NCBI RefSeq assembly: GCF_016793485.1
Contig: NZ_JAEULZ010000046.1
Coordinates: 186,001 to 250,000, forward strand
DNA from: Mesorhizobium sp.
Lineage (GTDB): Bacteria > Pseudomonadota > Alphaproteobacteria > Rhizobiales > Rhizobiaceae
Length of the DNA stretch: 64,000 nt
Reading direction: 5' to 3'
A program made the translations under genes and the position numbers. Of the stretch, positions 17,723 to 27,204 are shown one piece after another. Position 1 is the stretch's first letter. Each line of letters starts with the position of its first letter. Under the pieces are notes generated by a model that was not told where the DNA came from, made no database searches, and saw nothing but the letters and a program-made list of their open reading frames with translations.

Positions 17723-18364
17723 CTAGTAATGCTCGCCGGGGTAGGGATGGGCGAGCAGCATCGCACGCCCGACGCCGATCGAGATGCGCAGGTCGCCGCG
17801 TACCTCGTTGGACAGCGGAAGCGACGTGCCGAAGGGAATCTCGACGCTGTCGAGCGGCCAGCGGGCGCCCATCACGGTGACGCCGGAAAGGTGGGAGAAG
17901 CCGAGAACGCTGAACACCGTTCCGTCCTCGAAGTCGAAGTCGCGTGTGCCCGGCAACAAGGGATGCGCTTCCTGGTCACCGCTGGTGAGTATGACCGGCA
18001 GGCCCTCCTTGGCGCGGCGGATCGCGAGCGCCGAATGCAGGAACGCATGGTCGACGCGTCCGCCGAAAGCTCCAGCGAGAACAAGTGACGTAGCGCCGCG
18101 ATTGAGTGCTTCGGCCACGGCCAGCTCGCCGTCGGTGTTGTCCTTGTCGTGCGGATATCGGCTCTGCGGCACGTCGGCAAATTCCGCTGCGATGTCGTCT
18201 GTCACGGAATCGAAATCGCCGACCCAGAGCTCCGGGGTCACGCCGAGCGTCTTGGCATGGTTCATCCCGGCGTCGGCGGCGATGACGCGCGCTCCTGCCA
18301 CCTGGGCATCGAGGCGCGGCGTGCGCACCAGCTTTCCGCCAAGGAGAATGATGAACCTGCTCAT
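17723..18364 (-). CDS. Thiamine diphosphokinase
   Basis: Transfers pyrophosphate from ATP to thiamine, making the active cofactor TPP. The 213 residues include ADAGMNHAKTLGVTPELWVGDFDSV, the family signature DKDNTDGELAV, and GAFGGRVDH with GTRDF. The ATG at 18364 matches the conserved start (MSRFIILLGGKL). It is divergent from the TPP-riboswitch-controlled thiBPQ importer, so uptake and pyrophosphorylation of thiamine sit side by side. Confidence 0.93.
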   Translation of the reverse strand: MSRFIILLGGKLVRTPRLDAQVAGARVIAADAGMNHAKTLGVTPELWVGDFDSVTDDIAAEFADVPQSRYPHDKDNTDGELAVAEALNRGATSLVLAGAFGGRVDHAFLHSALAIRRAKEGLPVILTSGDQEAHPLLPGTRDFDFEDGTVFSVLGFSHLSGVTVMGARWPLDSVEIPFGTSLPLSNEVRGDLRISIGVGRAMLLAHPYPGEHY

Positions 18365-18470
18365 GCCGTGGCCCTTACCACGCGGCACGTCGAAAATGGA
18401 AGCTGCAATGCCGCGCTGAAGCGAAGAAAAGCTTGCGTGCCTAAGGCTTGGGCACTATGTCTCGTATCGC

Positions 18471-18556
18471 TCTAACGGGGTGCCGGCTTGACCGGCTGAG
18501 AGGCGAATGCCGACCCGCTGAACCTGATCCGGCTAGCACCGGCGGAGGGATTAGAC
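18471..18556 (+). promoter_or_regulatory. TPP riboswitch (THI element)
   Basis: Contains the conserved ACGGGGTGCC, GCTGAGAGG and CCGCTGAACCTGATC segments followed by CTAGCACCGGCGGAGGGA, in the right order and spacing, 54 bp before the thiB start. Binding of TPP should reduce expression of the thiamine importer. Confidence 0.97.
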
Positions 18557-18609
18557 GCTCTGGAAATCCGGCGCCTTCTTTCCGTTCAACACCAACGAAG
18601 GAGGCGTTT

Positions 18610-19611
18610 TTGCGCAAAAAATTGCTATCTCTCCTAGTAATCGCGTCGGCTTTTTCTGTCCTGCCCGCGCATGCACAGGACAAGCTGACCATCTACACCT
18701 ATGACAGCTTCACCGCCGAATGGGGTCCCGGCCCGCAGGTCGAGAAGGCTTTCGAGGCGGAATGTGCCTGCGACGTGGAGTTCGTGGCGGTTGCCGATGG
18801 TGTGGCGCTCCTCAACCGGCTTAAACTGGAAGGCGAATCCACGAGGGCGGACATTGTGCTCGGCCTCGACACCAACCTGACGAACGAGGCCAAGGCGACA
18901 GGTCTTTTCGTGCGGGCTGGCATAGACCAGGCTTCCGTCAAGGTGCCCGGCGGCTGGAGCGACGACGTCTTCGTGCCCTACGACTACGCCCACTTCGCCG
19001 TCGTCTACGATTCCGAAAAACTCGCAAACCCGCCTAAGAGCCTGCACGAACTCGTGGACGGTGATCCGAACGAAAAGATCGTGCTGCAGGATCCACGGAC
19101 CTCGACGCCGGGGCTGGGCATGCTGCTGTGGATCAAGTCGGTCTATGGTGCGAACGCGCCTGAGGCTTGGGCGAAGCTTAGGAATCGTGTGCTGACGGTG
19201 ACGCCCGGCTGGAGCGAGGCCTATGGCCTCTTCACCAAGGGCGAGGCTCCGATGGTCCTTTCCTACACCACGTCTCCTGCCTATCACATGGTCGCCGAGG
19301 ACACGGAGCGCTACAAGGCGCTTGCGTTCGAGGAGGGGAACTACCTCCAGATCGAGGTTGCCGGCATCACGACAACGGGCGCCAAGAATCCGCTTGCAGC
19401 CAAATTCCTGGCCTTCATGACCGGTCCCGGTTTCCAGGACATCATTCCCGAGACCAACTGGATGCTGCCGGCGGGCGCGACCGACAAGCCGCTCAACCCT
19501 GCCTTCGGCAAGCTGCCCGAGCCGACCAAAACGCTGCTCTTTTCGGCCGACGAGGTCGCCGCAAACCGCAAGGCCTGGATCGACGAATGGCTTGCGGTGA
19601 TGAGCCGCTGA
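18610..19611 (+). CDS. thiB: Thiamine ABC transporter substrate-binding protein
   Basis: Periplasmic thiamine/TPP-binding protein, 333 residues. I place the start at the TTG at 18610, six bases after AAGGAGG; it opens a clear signal peptide ([24 protein letters not shown]). The mature protein begins [25 protein letters not shown] and contains [16 protein letters not shown], typical of ThiB. It is preceded by a TPP riboswitch and followed by thiP and thiQ. A 15-bp perfect hairpin after the stop may protect this message and raise the binding protein above the membrane parts. Confidence 0.95.
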   Translation: MRKKLLSLLVIASAFSVLPAHAQDKLTIYTYDSFTAEWGPGPQVEKAFEAECACDVEFVAVADGVALLNRLKLEGESTRADIVLGLDTNLTNEAKATGLFVRAGIDQASVKVPGGWSDDVFVPYDYAHFAVVYDSEKLANPPKSLHELVDGDPNEKIVLQDPRTSTPGLGMLLWIKSVYGANAPEAWAKLRNRVLTVTPGWSEAYGLFTKGEAPMVLSYTTSPAYHMVAEDTERYKALAFEEGNYLQIEVAGITTTGAKNPLAAKFLAFMTGPGFQDIIPETNWMLPAGATDKPLNPAFGKLPEPTKTLLFSADEVAANRKAWIDEWLAVMSR

Positions 19612-19617
19612 TCTGAG

Positions 19618-19657
19618 TGTTCGGTTCATCCGCCAGTTCGCGCGGATGAACCGAACA
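19618..19657. repeat. 15-bp perfect inverted repeat between thiB and thiP
   Basis: Arms at 19618-19632 and 19643-19657 (TGTTCGGTTCATCCG and its complement) with a 10-base loop, 6 bp after the thiB stop and 22 bp before thiP. There is no U-tract. Position and shape fit a transcript-stabilising or partial attenuation hairpin inside the operon. Confidence 0.8.
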
Positions 19658-19679
19658 GGCTACCAAGGGAAGTCCGACG

Positions 19680-21335
19680 ATGTCTCAGGACACTCAGGCA
19701 ACCGCGCAGGCTGATGGTTTTCTTGTCGCTACAGGGAGCGACGGCCGCCTGCTGGCCGGCGCCATCGCGCTTTTGGGAATTGCCGTGCTGATCGGTGGGG
19801 CAATCCTCGGACTTTTGCTCGAAGGTGTCCGTGATTTCGGCGGAGCGCTTGCCGCCTTCGATTCATACCTTTTCCGCATTGTTTGGTTTACGCTCTGGCA
19901 GGCTGTCCTGTCGACGGTCCTGTCCGTTGTTCCGGCGATAGTCGTGGCGCGAGCCCTGTCGCGCCACCCCACTTTTCCGGGCCGGGCGTTGATTCTTCGA
20001 TTGTTCGCATTGCCGCTCGCTCTCCCGGCGATTGTCGCGGCGTTGGGCATTCTCGCCCTGCTTGGAAGGGCAGGCCTGCTTGCTGTTCCGCTGTCGGCTC
20101 TTTCAGGTGGGACATGGCCGGGTATTTACGGTCTGTCGGGCATTCTCGTCGCTCATGTCTTCTTCAACCTGCCGCTGGCGACGCGACTGCTGCTGGAGGC
20201 GCTGGATACGGTGCCGTCGGACCAATGGCGGTTGGCAAGCCAGCTTGGTATGCGGTCCCTTTCGACATTTCGCCTGATCGAGTGGCCGGCCATGCGCGCT
20301 GCGCTGCCCGGCGCCGCCGGTCTCGTTTTCATGCTCTGCGTAACGTCCTTCACCATCGTGCTGACGCTCGGCGGCGGACCGGCGGCAACGACGCTCGAGG
20401 TCGCGATCTATCAGGCACTGCGCTTCGACTTCGATCCGGCCCGCGCGGTGACCTTCACTGTGCTGCAGGTGGCGCTAACTGTTCTGGTGATGCTTGTCCT
20501 TGCCCGGCTCGGCGCCAACACGGCCGTTGATGCCAATCTTCCGGTCACTCGCCGCAAGTTCATTTCGCCGGGATACGCCGAGCGGTCGTTGAACGCCGGG
20601 ATAATTCTGCTCGCGCTGGCATTCGTCGCCGGGCCGATTGCAGCCACCGTGGTTGCCGGTCTGTCGGCAGACTTCGCTCGTCTTCTCACCGAACCGGCCG
20701 TCAGGCAGGCGACGACGACGAGCATAGTTCTCGCCATCCTGTCGGCGCTGCTGTCGGTCATGGTTGCACTTTCGCTTGCCGCCGCGCGTCGTGCGGCCGC
20801 CGCCAAGCGCAGCAAGCCGGCAAGGGTCTTTGAAGCGGTGGCCGGAACGGGCGCTGGCTTCGTCCTCGTCGTGCCGCCCATCGTTATCGGAGCCGGCTGG
20901 TTCATTCTGCTGCGGCACACTGGCGCTGTCTTCGCCGTGGCCCCGGCCATGGTCGTGTTCGTCAACGCCGTCATGGCCATGCCTTTCGTCATTCGCGCCA
21001 TCCGACCGGCCTTCGATGCGGCGGCCGAGCGCAACGACCGCCTTTGCGCGCAACTCGGAATTTCAGGCTGGAACCGCACGAGGCTGATAGACTGGCCCGC
21101 GCTGCGCGGGCCGATCGCCACCGGGCTCGCATTTGCGATGGCGCTCTCTCTGGGCGACCTCGGCGTGATCGCTTTGTTCGGCAGCGACGCCGTACAGACA
21201 TTGCCCTATCTCCTGTTGGCCAGGATGGGCTCGTACCGAACCGATGATGCGGCAGGGCTTGCCCTGTTGCTCGGACTGCTCTGCCTTGCCCTGATTTTCC
21301 TGGCGGATCGCTTCGGCGCAAAGGGGGCTTCATGA
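19680..21335 (+). CDS. thiP: Thiamine/TPP ABC transporter permease
   Basis: 551 residues, with about twelve hydrophobic helices in two homologous halves, as in ThiP, where the two permease domains are fused. Each half carries an EAA-type cytoplasmic loop: EALDTVPSDQWRLASQLGM in the first and AAERNDRLCAQLGISGWNR in the second, contacting the ThiQ ATPase. The 3' end overlaps thiQ by 4 bp. Confidence 0.95.
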   Translation: MSQDTQATAQADGFLVATGSDGRLLAGAIALLGIAVLIGGAILGLLLEGVRDFGGALAAFDSYLFRIVWFTLWQAVLSTVLSVVPAIVVARALSRHPTFPGRALILRLFALPLALPAIVAALGILALLGRAGLLAVPLSALSGGTWPGIYGLSGILVAHVFFNLPLATRLLLEALDTVPSDQWRLASQLGMRSLSTFRLIEWPAMRAALPGAAGLVFMLCVTSFTIVLTLGGGPAATTLEVAIYQALRFDFDPARAVTFTVLQVALTVLVMLVLARLGANTAVDANLPVTRRKFISPGYAERSLNAGIILLALAFVAGPIAATVVAGLSADFARLLTEPAVRQATTTSIVLAILSALLSVMVALSLAAARRAAAAKRSKPARVFEAVAGTGAGFVLVVPPIVIGAGWFILLRHTGAVFAVAPAMVVFVNAVMAMPFVIRAIRPAFDAAAERNDRLCAQLGISGWNRTRLIDWPALRGPIATGLAFAMALSLGDLGVIALFGSDAVQTLPYLLLARMGSYRTDDAAGLALLLGLLCLALIFLADRFGAKGAS

Positions 21336-22087
21336 CCGTCGATCCGAAGACCGGAACGGATGTGCGCCTGGACAATCTGCACTTCAGCTACGCCAGCGCC
21401 TCGATGCGCTTCGATGCCGTCTTCCCTGCCGGTGCGATCAGCGCGGTGATGGGCGCGAGCGGTTCGGGCAAGTCGACCTTGCTCAATCTCGTCGCCGGCT
21501 TCGAGACGCCTGATTCCGGCCGAATCCTCATCGGTAACGAAGACGTGACCGACCTCCCGCCAGCCGCGCGTCCCGTGTCGATGATGTTTCAGGAAAACAA
21601 TCTCTTCGCGCATCTCGATGTCGAGAAGAATGTCGGGCTCGGCTGTTCGCCTTCGTTGCGCCTTACCGATGCGGACCGGGCTGCCATCGCGGCGGCACTT
21701 TCCAGAACCGGGCTCACCGGAAAGGAGGGCAGGCTGCCACGCGAACTCTCCGGCGGCGAACGCCAGCGGGTCGCGCTGGCCCGGGTTCTGGTGCGAAATC
21801 GGCCGGTTTTGCTGCTGGACGAACCATTCGGCTCGCTTGGCCCGGCCCTGCGCCTCGATATGCTGGATCTGTTGCGGGAGGTTCAGGCCGAGCGTTCGCT
21901 GACGGTGCTTTTCGTCACGCACCAGCCCGAGGACGCGCGACGAATTGCGGAACATATTGTTTTTCTTGCGGAAGGCACCGTCGTCGCGGCTGACCGGACC
22001 AAAACATTTTTCGGGGAAGGTGGCCCCCAGGAATTCAAGCACTATATCGGAGACGAGATCACGAATTTTGCCCGCAAGCGGACATAA
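21332..22087 (+). CDS. thiQ: Thiamine ABC transporter ATP-binding protein
   Basis: 251-residue ABC ATPase. Walker A GASGSGKST, Q-loop MMFQENNLFAHL, signature LSGGERQRVALAR, Walker B LLLDEPFGSLGPALR and the switch histidine in FVTHQPEDARR are all intact. It overlaps the end of thiP by ATGA, indicating translational coupling, and is the last gene of the riboswitch-controlled operon. Confidence 0.95.
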   Translation: MTVDPKTGTDVRLDNLHFSYASASMRFDAVFPAGAISAVMGASGSGKSTLLNLVAGFETPDSGRILIGNEDVTDLPPAARPVSMMFQENNLFAHLDVEKNVGLGCSPSLRLTDADRAAIAAALSRTGLTGKEGRLPRELSGGERQRVALARVLVRNRPVLLLDEPFGSLGPALRLDMLDLLREVQAERSLTVLFVTHQPEDARRIAEHIVFLAEGTVVAADRTKTFFGEGGPQEFKHYIGDEITNFARKRT

Positions 22088-22185
22088 TTTACGATCAAAT
22101 CGCATTCTGCGGACAATAGTGTGGTATTGGTGCGTTGCGAGATGACGCAGCGCATGCCTGTGTTTGCTGTGATCGAAAGGACATT

Positions 22186-23718
22186 GTGCTGCAATTCGGG
22201 ATAGCCAGTCGAGAAGGGACCAATTCGCGATCGTCCCGCTCGCTGCACCGCGCCGCGCGTCTAGCCGCGACCGTGGGGCTGATGGCGTTGCTTGCCGGAT
22301 GCCAGGCGCTGTCGGGACTTTCGACCAGCGGCGAGATCAAGGAATCGGCATTCCGTCCGGCCGAAACACCGGTGACTGTCGATTCGGTATCGCGCAACGA
22401 TCGGCTGGCTGAACTGGCAAAGGCCCAGCATCCGCGCATTCTGGCCACGTATGGCGGAGAATATTCCGATCCCAAGCTTGAGCGCATGGTCGCCAAGGTC
22501 GTCGGTAACCTGACCGCGGTGTCCGGCGGACCCGCTTACCGCATCACCATCCTGAATTCTCCGAACGTCAACGCCTTCGCGCTTCCCGGCGGCTATCTCT
22601 ATGTCACGCGCGGCCTGCTTGCGTTGGCCAACGACTCCTCGGAGCTTGCCGCGGTCATCGCCCACGAAATGGGGCACGTGACCGCGAACCACGGCCTGCA
22701 GCGTCAGCAGAAGGAAGCCGAGGAGGTGCTGGCCGCCAAGGTGGTCACCGACGTTCTCAGCAACAATCCGAACGCAAACGTCGCGCTGCTGCGCGGCAAA
22801 CTCAGGCTTGCGCAATTCTCCCGCAACCAGGAACTGGAAGCCGACGGTCTCGGCATCAAGACGAGCGGACAGGCCGGATTCGATCCGTATGCGGCCGGAC
22901 GGTTCCTGCAATCGATGTCGGCCTACACCGATTTCCGCTCGGTCAGCGGCGCCACCGACGCCAGCCTGGACTTCCTCGCGAGCCACCCGAACGCCCCGCA
23001 GCGCATCGACCTCGCGCAACGTCACGCACGCCAGTTCGGTCCCGCCGGGCAGGGCGCTCGCGATCGCGATTCCTTCCTCGCGGGCATAGACGGCCTGCTG
23101 TACGGCGATACGCCGGAAGAAGGGTATGTACGCGGCAATACCTTCCTCCATCCACGCCTGGGCGTGTCTTTCTCGGTGCCGGCCGGTTTTGTTATCGACA
23201 ACAGCGCGGCTGCTGTCACCGCGACCGGCCCCGGCGACCTGGCGGTGCGTTTCGACGGCGTTGCGCTGAACGCCCGCACCGCGTTGCCGGACTACATCCG
23301 CTCCGGCTGGGTGGCTGGCCTTGATCCGTCCAGCATCCAGACGCTGACCATCAACGGCAACGAGGCGGCGACCGCACGGGCGGCGGCCGACGGATGGAAG
23401 TTCGACATCACGGTCATTCGCGCCGGCGGACAGGTCTACCGCCTGCTGACGGCGGCTCCGCTCAACAGTGGCCAACTTGATGCGGTCGCGCAGACCGTGG
23501 GCGGCAGCTTCAGGCTTCTTTCGGCATCCGAGAAGGCGTCGCTCAAGCCACTGCGCATCCGAATTGTAACCGTGAAGCCTGGTCAGACAGTTGGTTCGAT
23601 CGCGGCTTCGATGCAGGGCGTTGATCGCAAGCTTGATCTTTTCCGGGTGCTGAACGCGCTTGCGCCGGGGGCGACCGTCTCTGCTGGCGACAAGGTAAAG
23701 ATCGTTACCGACAGCTAG
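22186..23718 (+). CDS. M48 family zinc metalloprotease lipoprotein with C-terminal LysM-like domain
   Basis: 510 residues from a GTG start preceded by GAAAGGA; an ATG 51 bases upstream in frame is less well supported. A lipoprotein signal ends in the lipobox LLAGC (Cys39). The M48 peptidase site HEMGH is at 160-164 with the downstream ligand region NQELEADGLGI. The C-terminal domain from about residue 455 resembles LysM (VTVKPGQTVGSIAA..LNAL..GDKVKIV). Relatives such as BepA/LoiP act in periplasmic outer-membrane protein quality control. Confidence 0.9.
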   Translation: MLQFGIASREGTNSRSSRSLHRAARLAATVGLMALLAGCQALSGLSTSGEIKESAFRPAETPVTVDSVSRNDRLAELAKAQHPRILATYGGEYSDPKLERMVAKVVGNLTAVSGGPAYRITILNSPNVNAFALPGGYLYVTRGLLALANDSSELAAVIAHEMGHVTANHGLQRQQKEAEEVLAAKVVTDVLSNNPNANVALLRGKLRLAQFSRNQELEADGLGIKTSGQAGFDPYAAGRFLQSMSAYTDFRSVSGATDASLDFLASHPNAPQRIDLAQRHARQFGPAGQGARDRDSFLAGIDGLLYGDTPEEGYVRGNTFLHPRLGVSFSVPAGFVIDNSAAAVTATGPGDLAVRFDGVALNARTALPDYIRSGWVAGLDPSSIQTLTINGNEAATARAAADGWKFDITVIRAGGQVYRLLTAAPLNSGQLDAVAQTVGGSFRLLSASEKASLKPLRIRIVTVKPGQTVGSIAASMQGVDRKLDLFRVLNALAPGATVSAGDKVKIVTDS

Positions 23719-23723
23719 GCAGC

Positions 23724-24584
23724 CTACGCCGCCAGAAATCCTGTTCCCTGCCGGACAAGGGCGATCTTCAGCTTCTCCAAGGCCCGGTTCTCAATCTGTC
23801 GCACGCGCTCCTTGGATATGCCCAGCGTTTCGCCAAGCGCTTCAAGCGTTGCGCCTTCTTCGGAAAGGCGCCGTTCCTCGATAATCTTCATCTCGCGGTC
23901 GTTGAGCACGCGAAGCGCATCCTTGAGCCAGATTGCGCGCCGTTCCACATCGATCGTTTCTTCCGCGATCTCGTCTGGCAGGGGGCCGTCGGAAACGAGA
24001 AAGTCGGAACGTTCCGCAGAGGAGGCTCCGTCTTCCGTGACGGGCGCGTTCAGCGAAGTGTCGGAAGCCGATAGCCGAGAATCCATGAGCGCAACGTCGC
24101 TCTCCGAGACGCCGAGCGTCACGGCAATCTCGCGTCGGATGTCGATGCTCGAAAGCATGCCGGGTCCCTGCGCCAAACGAGCACGTAGCCTGCGCAGGTT
24201 GAAGAACAAGGCCTTCTGGGCCGAACTCGTACCCCCGCGGACGATCGACCAGTTGCGCAGTACGTAGTCCTGGATCGAGGCGCGAATCCACCAGCCAGCG
24301 TAAGTAGAGAAGCGCACGTCGCGCTCCGGATCGAAGCGGGCGGCCGCTTCCAGAAGACCGACATGGCCTTCCTGTATCAGGTCGCCCATGGGCAGGCCGT
24401 AGTAGCGGAATTTCGAGGCCATGGAGATGACGAGGCGCATGTGGGAAGTGGTCATGCGGTGCAGTGCCTGCTGGTCTTTCTCTTCCTTCCAGCGCACAGC
24501 GAGGTCGTGTTCCTCCTCGCGGTCGAGATAAGCCGCCTGCATCGCAGCCCGGACCAACGCTCTGTCGACAGGTTCCTTGGTCAC
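23724..24584 (-). CDS. rpoH: RNA polymerase sigma factor, RpoH family
   Basis: Alternative sigma factor of 286 residues. Region 2 is seen in HLAVRWKEEKD..LVISMASKFRYYGLPMGDLIQEGHVGLLEAA and RFSTYAGWWIRASIQDYVLRNWSIV. The RpoH box is present as AQKALFFNLRRLRARL, and region 4 as LGETLGISKERVRQIENRALEKL. I start it at the GTG at 24584, seven bases after AGGAG; the longer frame upstream is not conserved-looking. Rhizobia often have two RpoH proteins; this resembles RpoH2, but that is not certain. Confidence 0.9.
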   Translation of the reverse strand: MTKEPVDRALVRAAMQAAYLDREEEHDLAVRWKEEKDQQALHRMTTSHMRLVISMASKFRYYGLPMGDLIQEGHVGLLEAAARFDPERDVRFSTYAGWWIRASIQDYVLRNWSIVRGGTSSAQKALFFNLRRLRARLAQGPGMLSSIDIRREIAVTLGVSESDVALMDSRLSASDTSLNAPVTEDGASSAERSDFLVSDGPLPDEIAEETIDVERRAIWLKDALRVLNDREMKIIEERRLSEEGATLEALGETLGISKERVRQIENRALEKLKIALVRQGTGFLAA

Positions 24585-24816
24585 CCCGGTGCTCCTGTGG
24601 CTCGCACGCGGCAACCACGACGCCACGCAGGACACAAACGCGCCGAGCGAAAAAATGTTCCGGGGAAACCCGTATGACATAGGGCGGCCCGAGAGTCTTG
24701 CAAGGGCGATGCTCAGCCGGACTTGCCAAGCACGCGGCTTCCGGCTGATAAGTCGCCTCTGCGATTTGCGGGCGCCGAACGGGCGGCCGCGGCGGATATT
24801 TCGGAGGGAGACACGC

Positions 24817-25731
24817 TTGAAACTTGGATTGCTGACCGCGCCTTTCGCGGATACGCCCCTCGACAAGGTCGCCGACTGGGCGAGTTCCGAAGGTTTTCAG
24901 GCGCTGGAAATCGCCTGCTGGCCCAAAACCTCGGGGCCGTCGCGCCGCTATGCCGGAACCAGCCACATCGACGTCGCCTCGATCTCGGCTTCGCAGGGTA
25001 AGGCGATCGTCGCGAAGCTGAAGAAGAAGGGCCTTGAGGTCTCCGCCCTCGGCTACTACCCGAACCCCCTGCATCCCGATAAGGCGCATCGCAAGGCCGT
25101 CATCGAGCATCTCAAGCAGGTCATCGCCGGCGCCGGCAAGATGGGCGTCGGCCTGGTCAATACATTCTGTGGCGGCGACGCCTCGCAGACCCTCGATGCG
25201 AACTGGAAGGAAGCCCAGAAGGTCTGGCCGGATATCATCGCTTTCGCCCGCGACAACGGCGTAAAACTCGCCTTCGAGAACTGCCCGATGATCTTCAGCT
25301 ATGACGAGTGGCCGGGCGGGCACAACATTGCCTACTCGCCCTATATCTGGCGGCGCATCATCGAGACATGGAAGGGCGAGGTCGGCATGAACTACGACCC
25401 GTCGCACCTGGTCTGGCAGATGATCGACCAGAGCCGCTTCATTCGTGAGTTCGGCCCCCACATGTTCCACGTGCACGCCAAGGACCTGATGATCGATCGT
25501 GACGGACTCTACGAGCGCGGCATCATGTCGGCCGGCATCGGCTGGCAGATCCCGCGCATGCCGGGTCTCGGCGAGGTCGACTGGAGCGGCTTCTTCTCCG
25601 GTCTCTATCGGGCCGGATATGACGGGCCGGTCATCATCGAGCACGAAGACCGCCGCTTCGAGGGCACCGACGAGGCCGTGAAGCGCGGCTTCCTGCTCGC
25701 GCGCGACGTGCTGAAGCCGTTCGTGAAATGA
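24817..25731 (+). CDS. Sugar phosphate isomerase/epimerase family protein
   Basis: Xylose-isomerase-like TIM barrel of 304 residues. It begins KLGLLTAPFADTPLDKVADWA and has metal-ligand stretches LAFENCPM, GMNYDPSHLVWQ, HMFHVHAKD and PVIIEHEDRRF, as in IolE/IolH-type enzymes. I choose the TTG at 24817 because GGAGGGAG precedes it by seven bases and it matches the barrel's first strand; no ATG fits. It diverges from rpoH. The true substrate is unknown and no inositol or sugar operon is adjacent. Confidence 0.88.
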   Translation: MKLGLLTAPFADTPLDKVADWASSEGFQALEIACWPKTSGPSRRYAGTSHIDVASISASQGKAIVAKLKKKGLEVSALGYYPNPLHPDKAHRKAVIEHLKQVIAGAGKMGVGLVNTFCGGDASQTLDANWKEAQKVWPDIIAFARDNGVKLAFENCPMIFSYDEWPGGHNIAYSPYIWRRIIETWKGEVGMNYDPSHLVWQMIDQSRFIREFGPHMFHVHAKDLMIDRDGLYERGIMSAGIGWQIPRMPGLGEVDWSGFFSGLYRAGYDGPVIIEHEDRRFEGTDEAVKRGFLLARDVLKPFVK

Positions 25732-25738
25732 TGCATCG

Positions 25739-25772
25739 TTCGGCTGGCCGCGCTTGAATGCGGCCGGCCGAA
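25739..25772. terminator. Hairpin after the isomerase gene, possible terminator
   Basis: 13-bp arms (25739-25751 and 25760-25772) with one G-T mismatch and an 8-base loop, 7 bp after the stop. No U-tract, so termination is uncertain. Confidence 0.5.
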
Positions 25773-25809
25773 TGCGTATCTCGATGCGGCTTCCCGAAGG
25801 AGGATGACC

Positions 25810-26073
25810 TTGTCGTCACTTGACCGTTTCCTGGGCGATTCGCCGCTTCGCGTGCTGATCAAGCTGATCGTCATCTCCTTTCTCGTTGGCGTCGTCATGA
25901 GCGCGTTCGGATGGTCGCCGCTCGACGTGCTCAACGGTATCAGGGACTTTTTCGTCGACCTCTGGAACATGGGCTTCCGCGCGGTCGATCGCTTTGTCGG
26001 CTATTTCCTGCTCGGCGCTGCGATCGTGATCCCGGCCTTCATCCTGCTTCGGCTGTTCAGCCTGCGGAAGTGA
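25810..26073 (+). CDS. DUF6460 small membrane protein
   Basis: About 87 residues with two transmembrane helices (roughly 16-35 and 60-80) and the conserved start SSLDRFLGDSPLRVLIKL. AAGGAGG directly abuts an ATG at 25804, leaving no spacing, so I prefer the in-frame TTG at 25810, six bases away; the ATG would add two residues. Relatives of this length are common in Rhizobiales and have no known function. Confidence 0.78.
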   Translation: MSSLDRFLGDSPLRVLIKLIVISFLVGVVMSAFGWSPLDVLNGIRDFFVDLWNMGFRAVDRFVGYFLLGAAIVIPAFILLRLFSLRK

Positions 26074-26112
26074 AGGCGGCCGGTTGCCTCGCACGAAAGG
26101 ATGTGTCCGCGC

Positions 26113-27204
26113 TTAGAACGCCTTCGACGCCCAGTGGTCCACGCGGCTGTCGCGGATTTCGGCGAGGGACTTCAGTCCTTCGCTACCGAGGTACTTGGAA
26201 AAGCCTTTCACGATGCGGCCGGGTAGCGTCGGGCCCGCGTAGATCATGCCCGTGTAGAGCTGCACGAGGTCGGCGCCGGCGCGAATCTTCTCCAGTGCGG
26301 TGTCAACGCTGTCTACTCCGCCGACGCCGACGAGCGCCACTTGCGGGCCGAGCCGCTTGCGCATCTTTGCCAGCGCAGTGGTCGAGCGCTCGAAGAGCGG
26401 CTTGCCGGAGAGGCCGCCGGCCTGCATGCGGGCGCGGCCAGTGAGCGCCGGGCGCGAAATTGTCGTGTTCGAGACGATGACGCCTTCGATCCTGTTGTCC
26501 AGAACCTCCGCCGCTATGTCGGCGAGATCGGCGTCATGAAGGTCCGGTGCGATCTTGAGGAAGATCGGCACCTTGCGGCCGGCCTTCTGGACGGTCCCGT
26601 CGCGCACGGTGACGACGCGGAACAGCAGCTCGGCCAGGCTGGCGCGCGCCTGCATGTCGCGCAGGCCGGGCGTGTTGGGCGAGGAGATGTTGACCGTGAG
26701 ATAGGATGCGAACGGCGCGAAGCGCTCGACGCCGAGTTCGTAGTCGCGAATGCGGTCTGCGCTGTCCTTGTTGGCGCCGATATTGACGCCGACTGTGCCG
26801 GCCCGCCAGGCTCGCGCGGTAAGCCGCTTCTCGGCAGCGTCATGGCCCTGGTTGTTGAAACCCAGCCGGTTGATGACGGCGCTGTCTTCCGGAAGGCGGA
26901 AGATGCGCGGCTTGGGGTTGCCCGCCTGCGGCAGCGGCGTGATGGTGCCGACCTCCGTGAAGCCAAAGCCGAGCGCCAGTAGAGCGTCTGGCGCTTCGGC
27001 GTTCTTGTCGTAGCCGGCCGCCATGCCGAGCGGATTGTCGAAAGTCACGCCGGCAACGGTCGTCCGCAGCCGCTCGTCGTAGTGGGGCGAACGGGCGACG
27101 GGCACGCCCGCCTTGAGCGCCTGGATCGACAAGCCGTGCGCGGTTTCCGGGTCGAGGCAGAACAGTGCCCGGCGTCCGATCATCTCGAAGACGTCGAGCA
27201 TCAT
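26113..27204 (-). CDS. pyrD: Dihydroorotate dehydrogenase (quinone), class 2
   Basis: FMN enzyme of pyrimidine synthesis, membrane-associated through its N-terminus and passing electrons to quinone. The 363 residues include the class 2 N-terminal helix region, NPLGMAAGYDKNAEAPDALLALGFGFTEVGTITPLPQ, VNISSPNTPGL, FLKIAPDL and VGVGGVDSVDTALEKIRAGADLVQLYTG. Its start overlaps the stop of the DUF952 gene by 4 bp (ATGA). Confidence 0.97.
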   Translation of the reverse strand: MMLDVFEMIGRRALFCLDPETAHGLSIQALKAGVPVARSPHYDERLRTTVAGVTFDNPLGMAAGYDKNAEAPDALLALGFGFTEVGTITPLPQAGNPKPRIFRLPEDSAVINRLGFNNQGHDAAEKRLTARAWRAGTVGVNIGANKDSADRIRDYELGVERFAPFASYLTVNISSPNTPGLRDMQARASLAELLFRVVTVRDGTVQKAGRKVPIFLKIAPDLHDADLADIAAEVLDNRIEGVIVSNTTISRPALTGRARMQAGGLSGKPLFERSTTALAKMRKRLGPQVALVGVGGVDSVDTALEKIRAGADLVQLYTGMIYAGPTLPGRIVKGFSKYLGSEGLKSLAEIRDSRVDHWASKAF

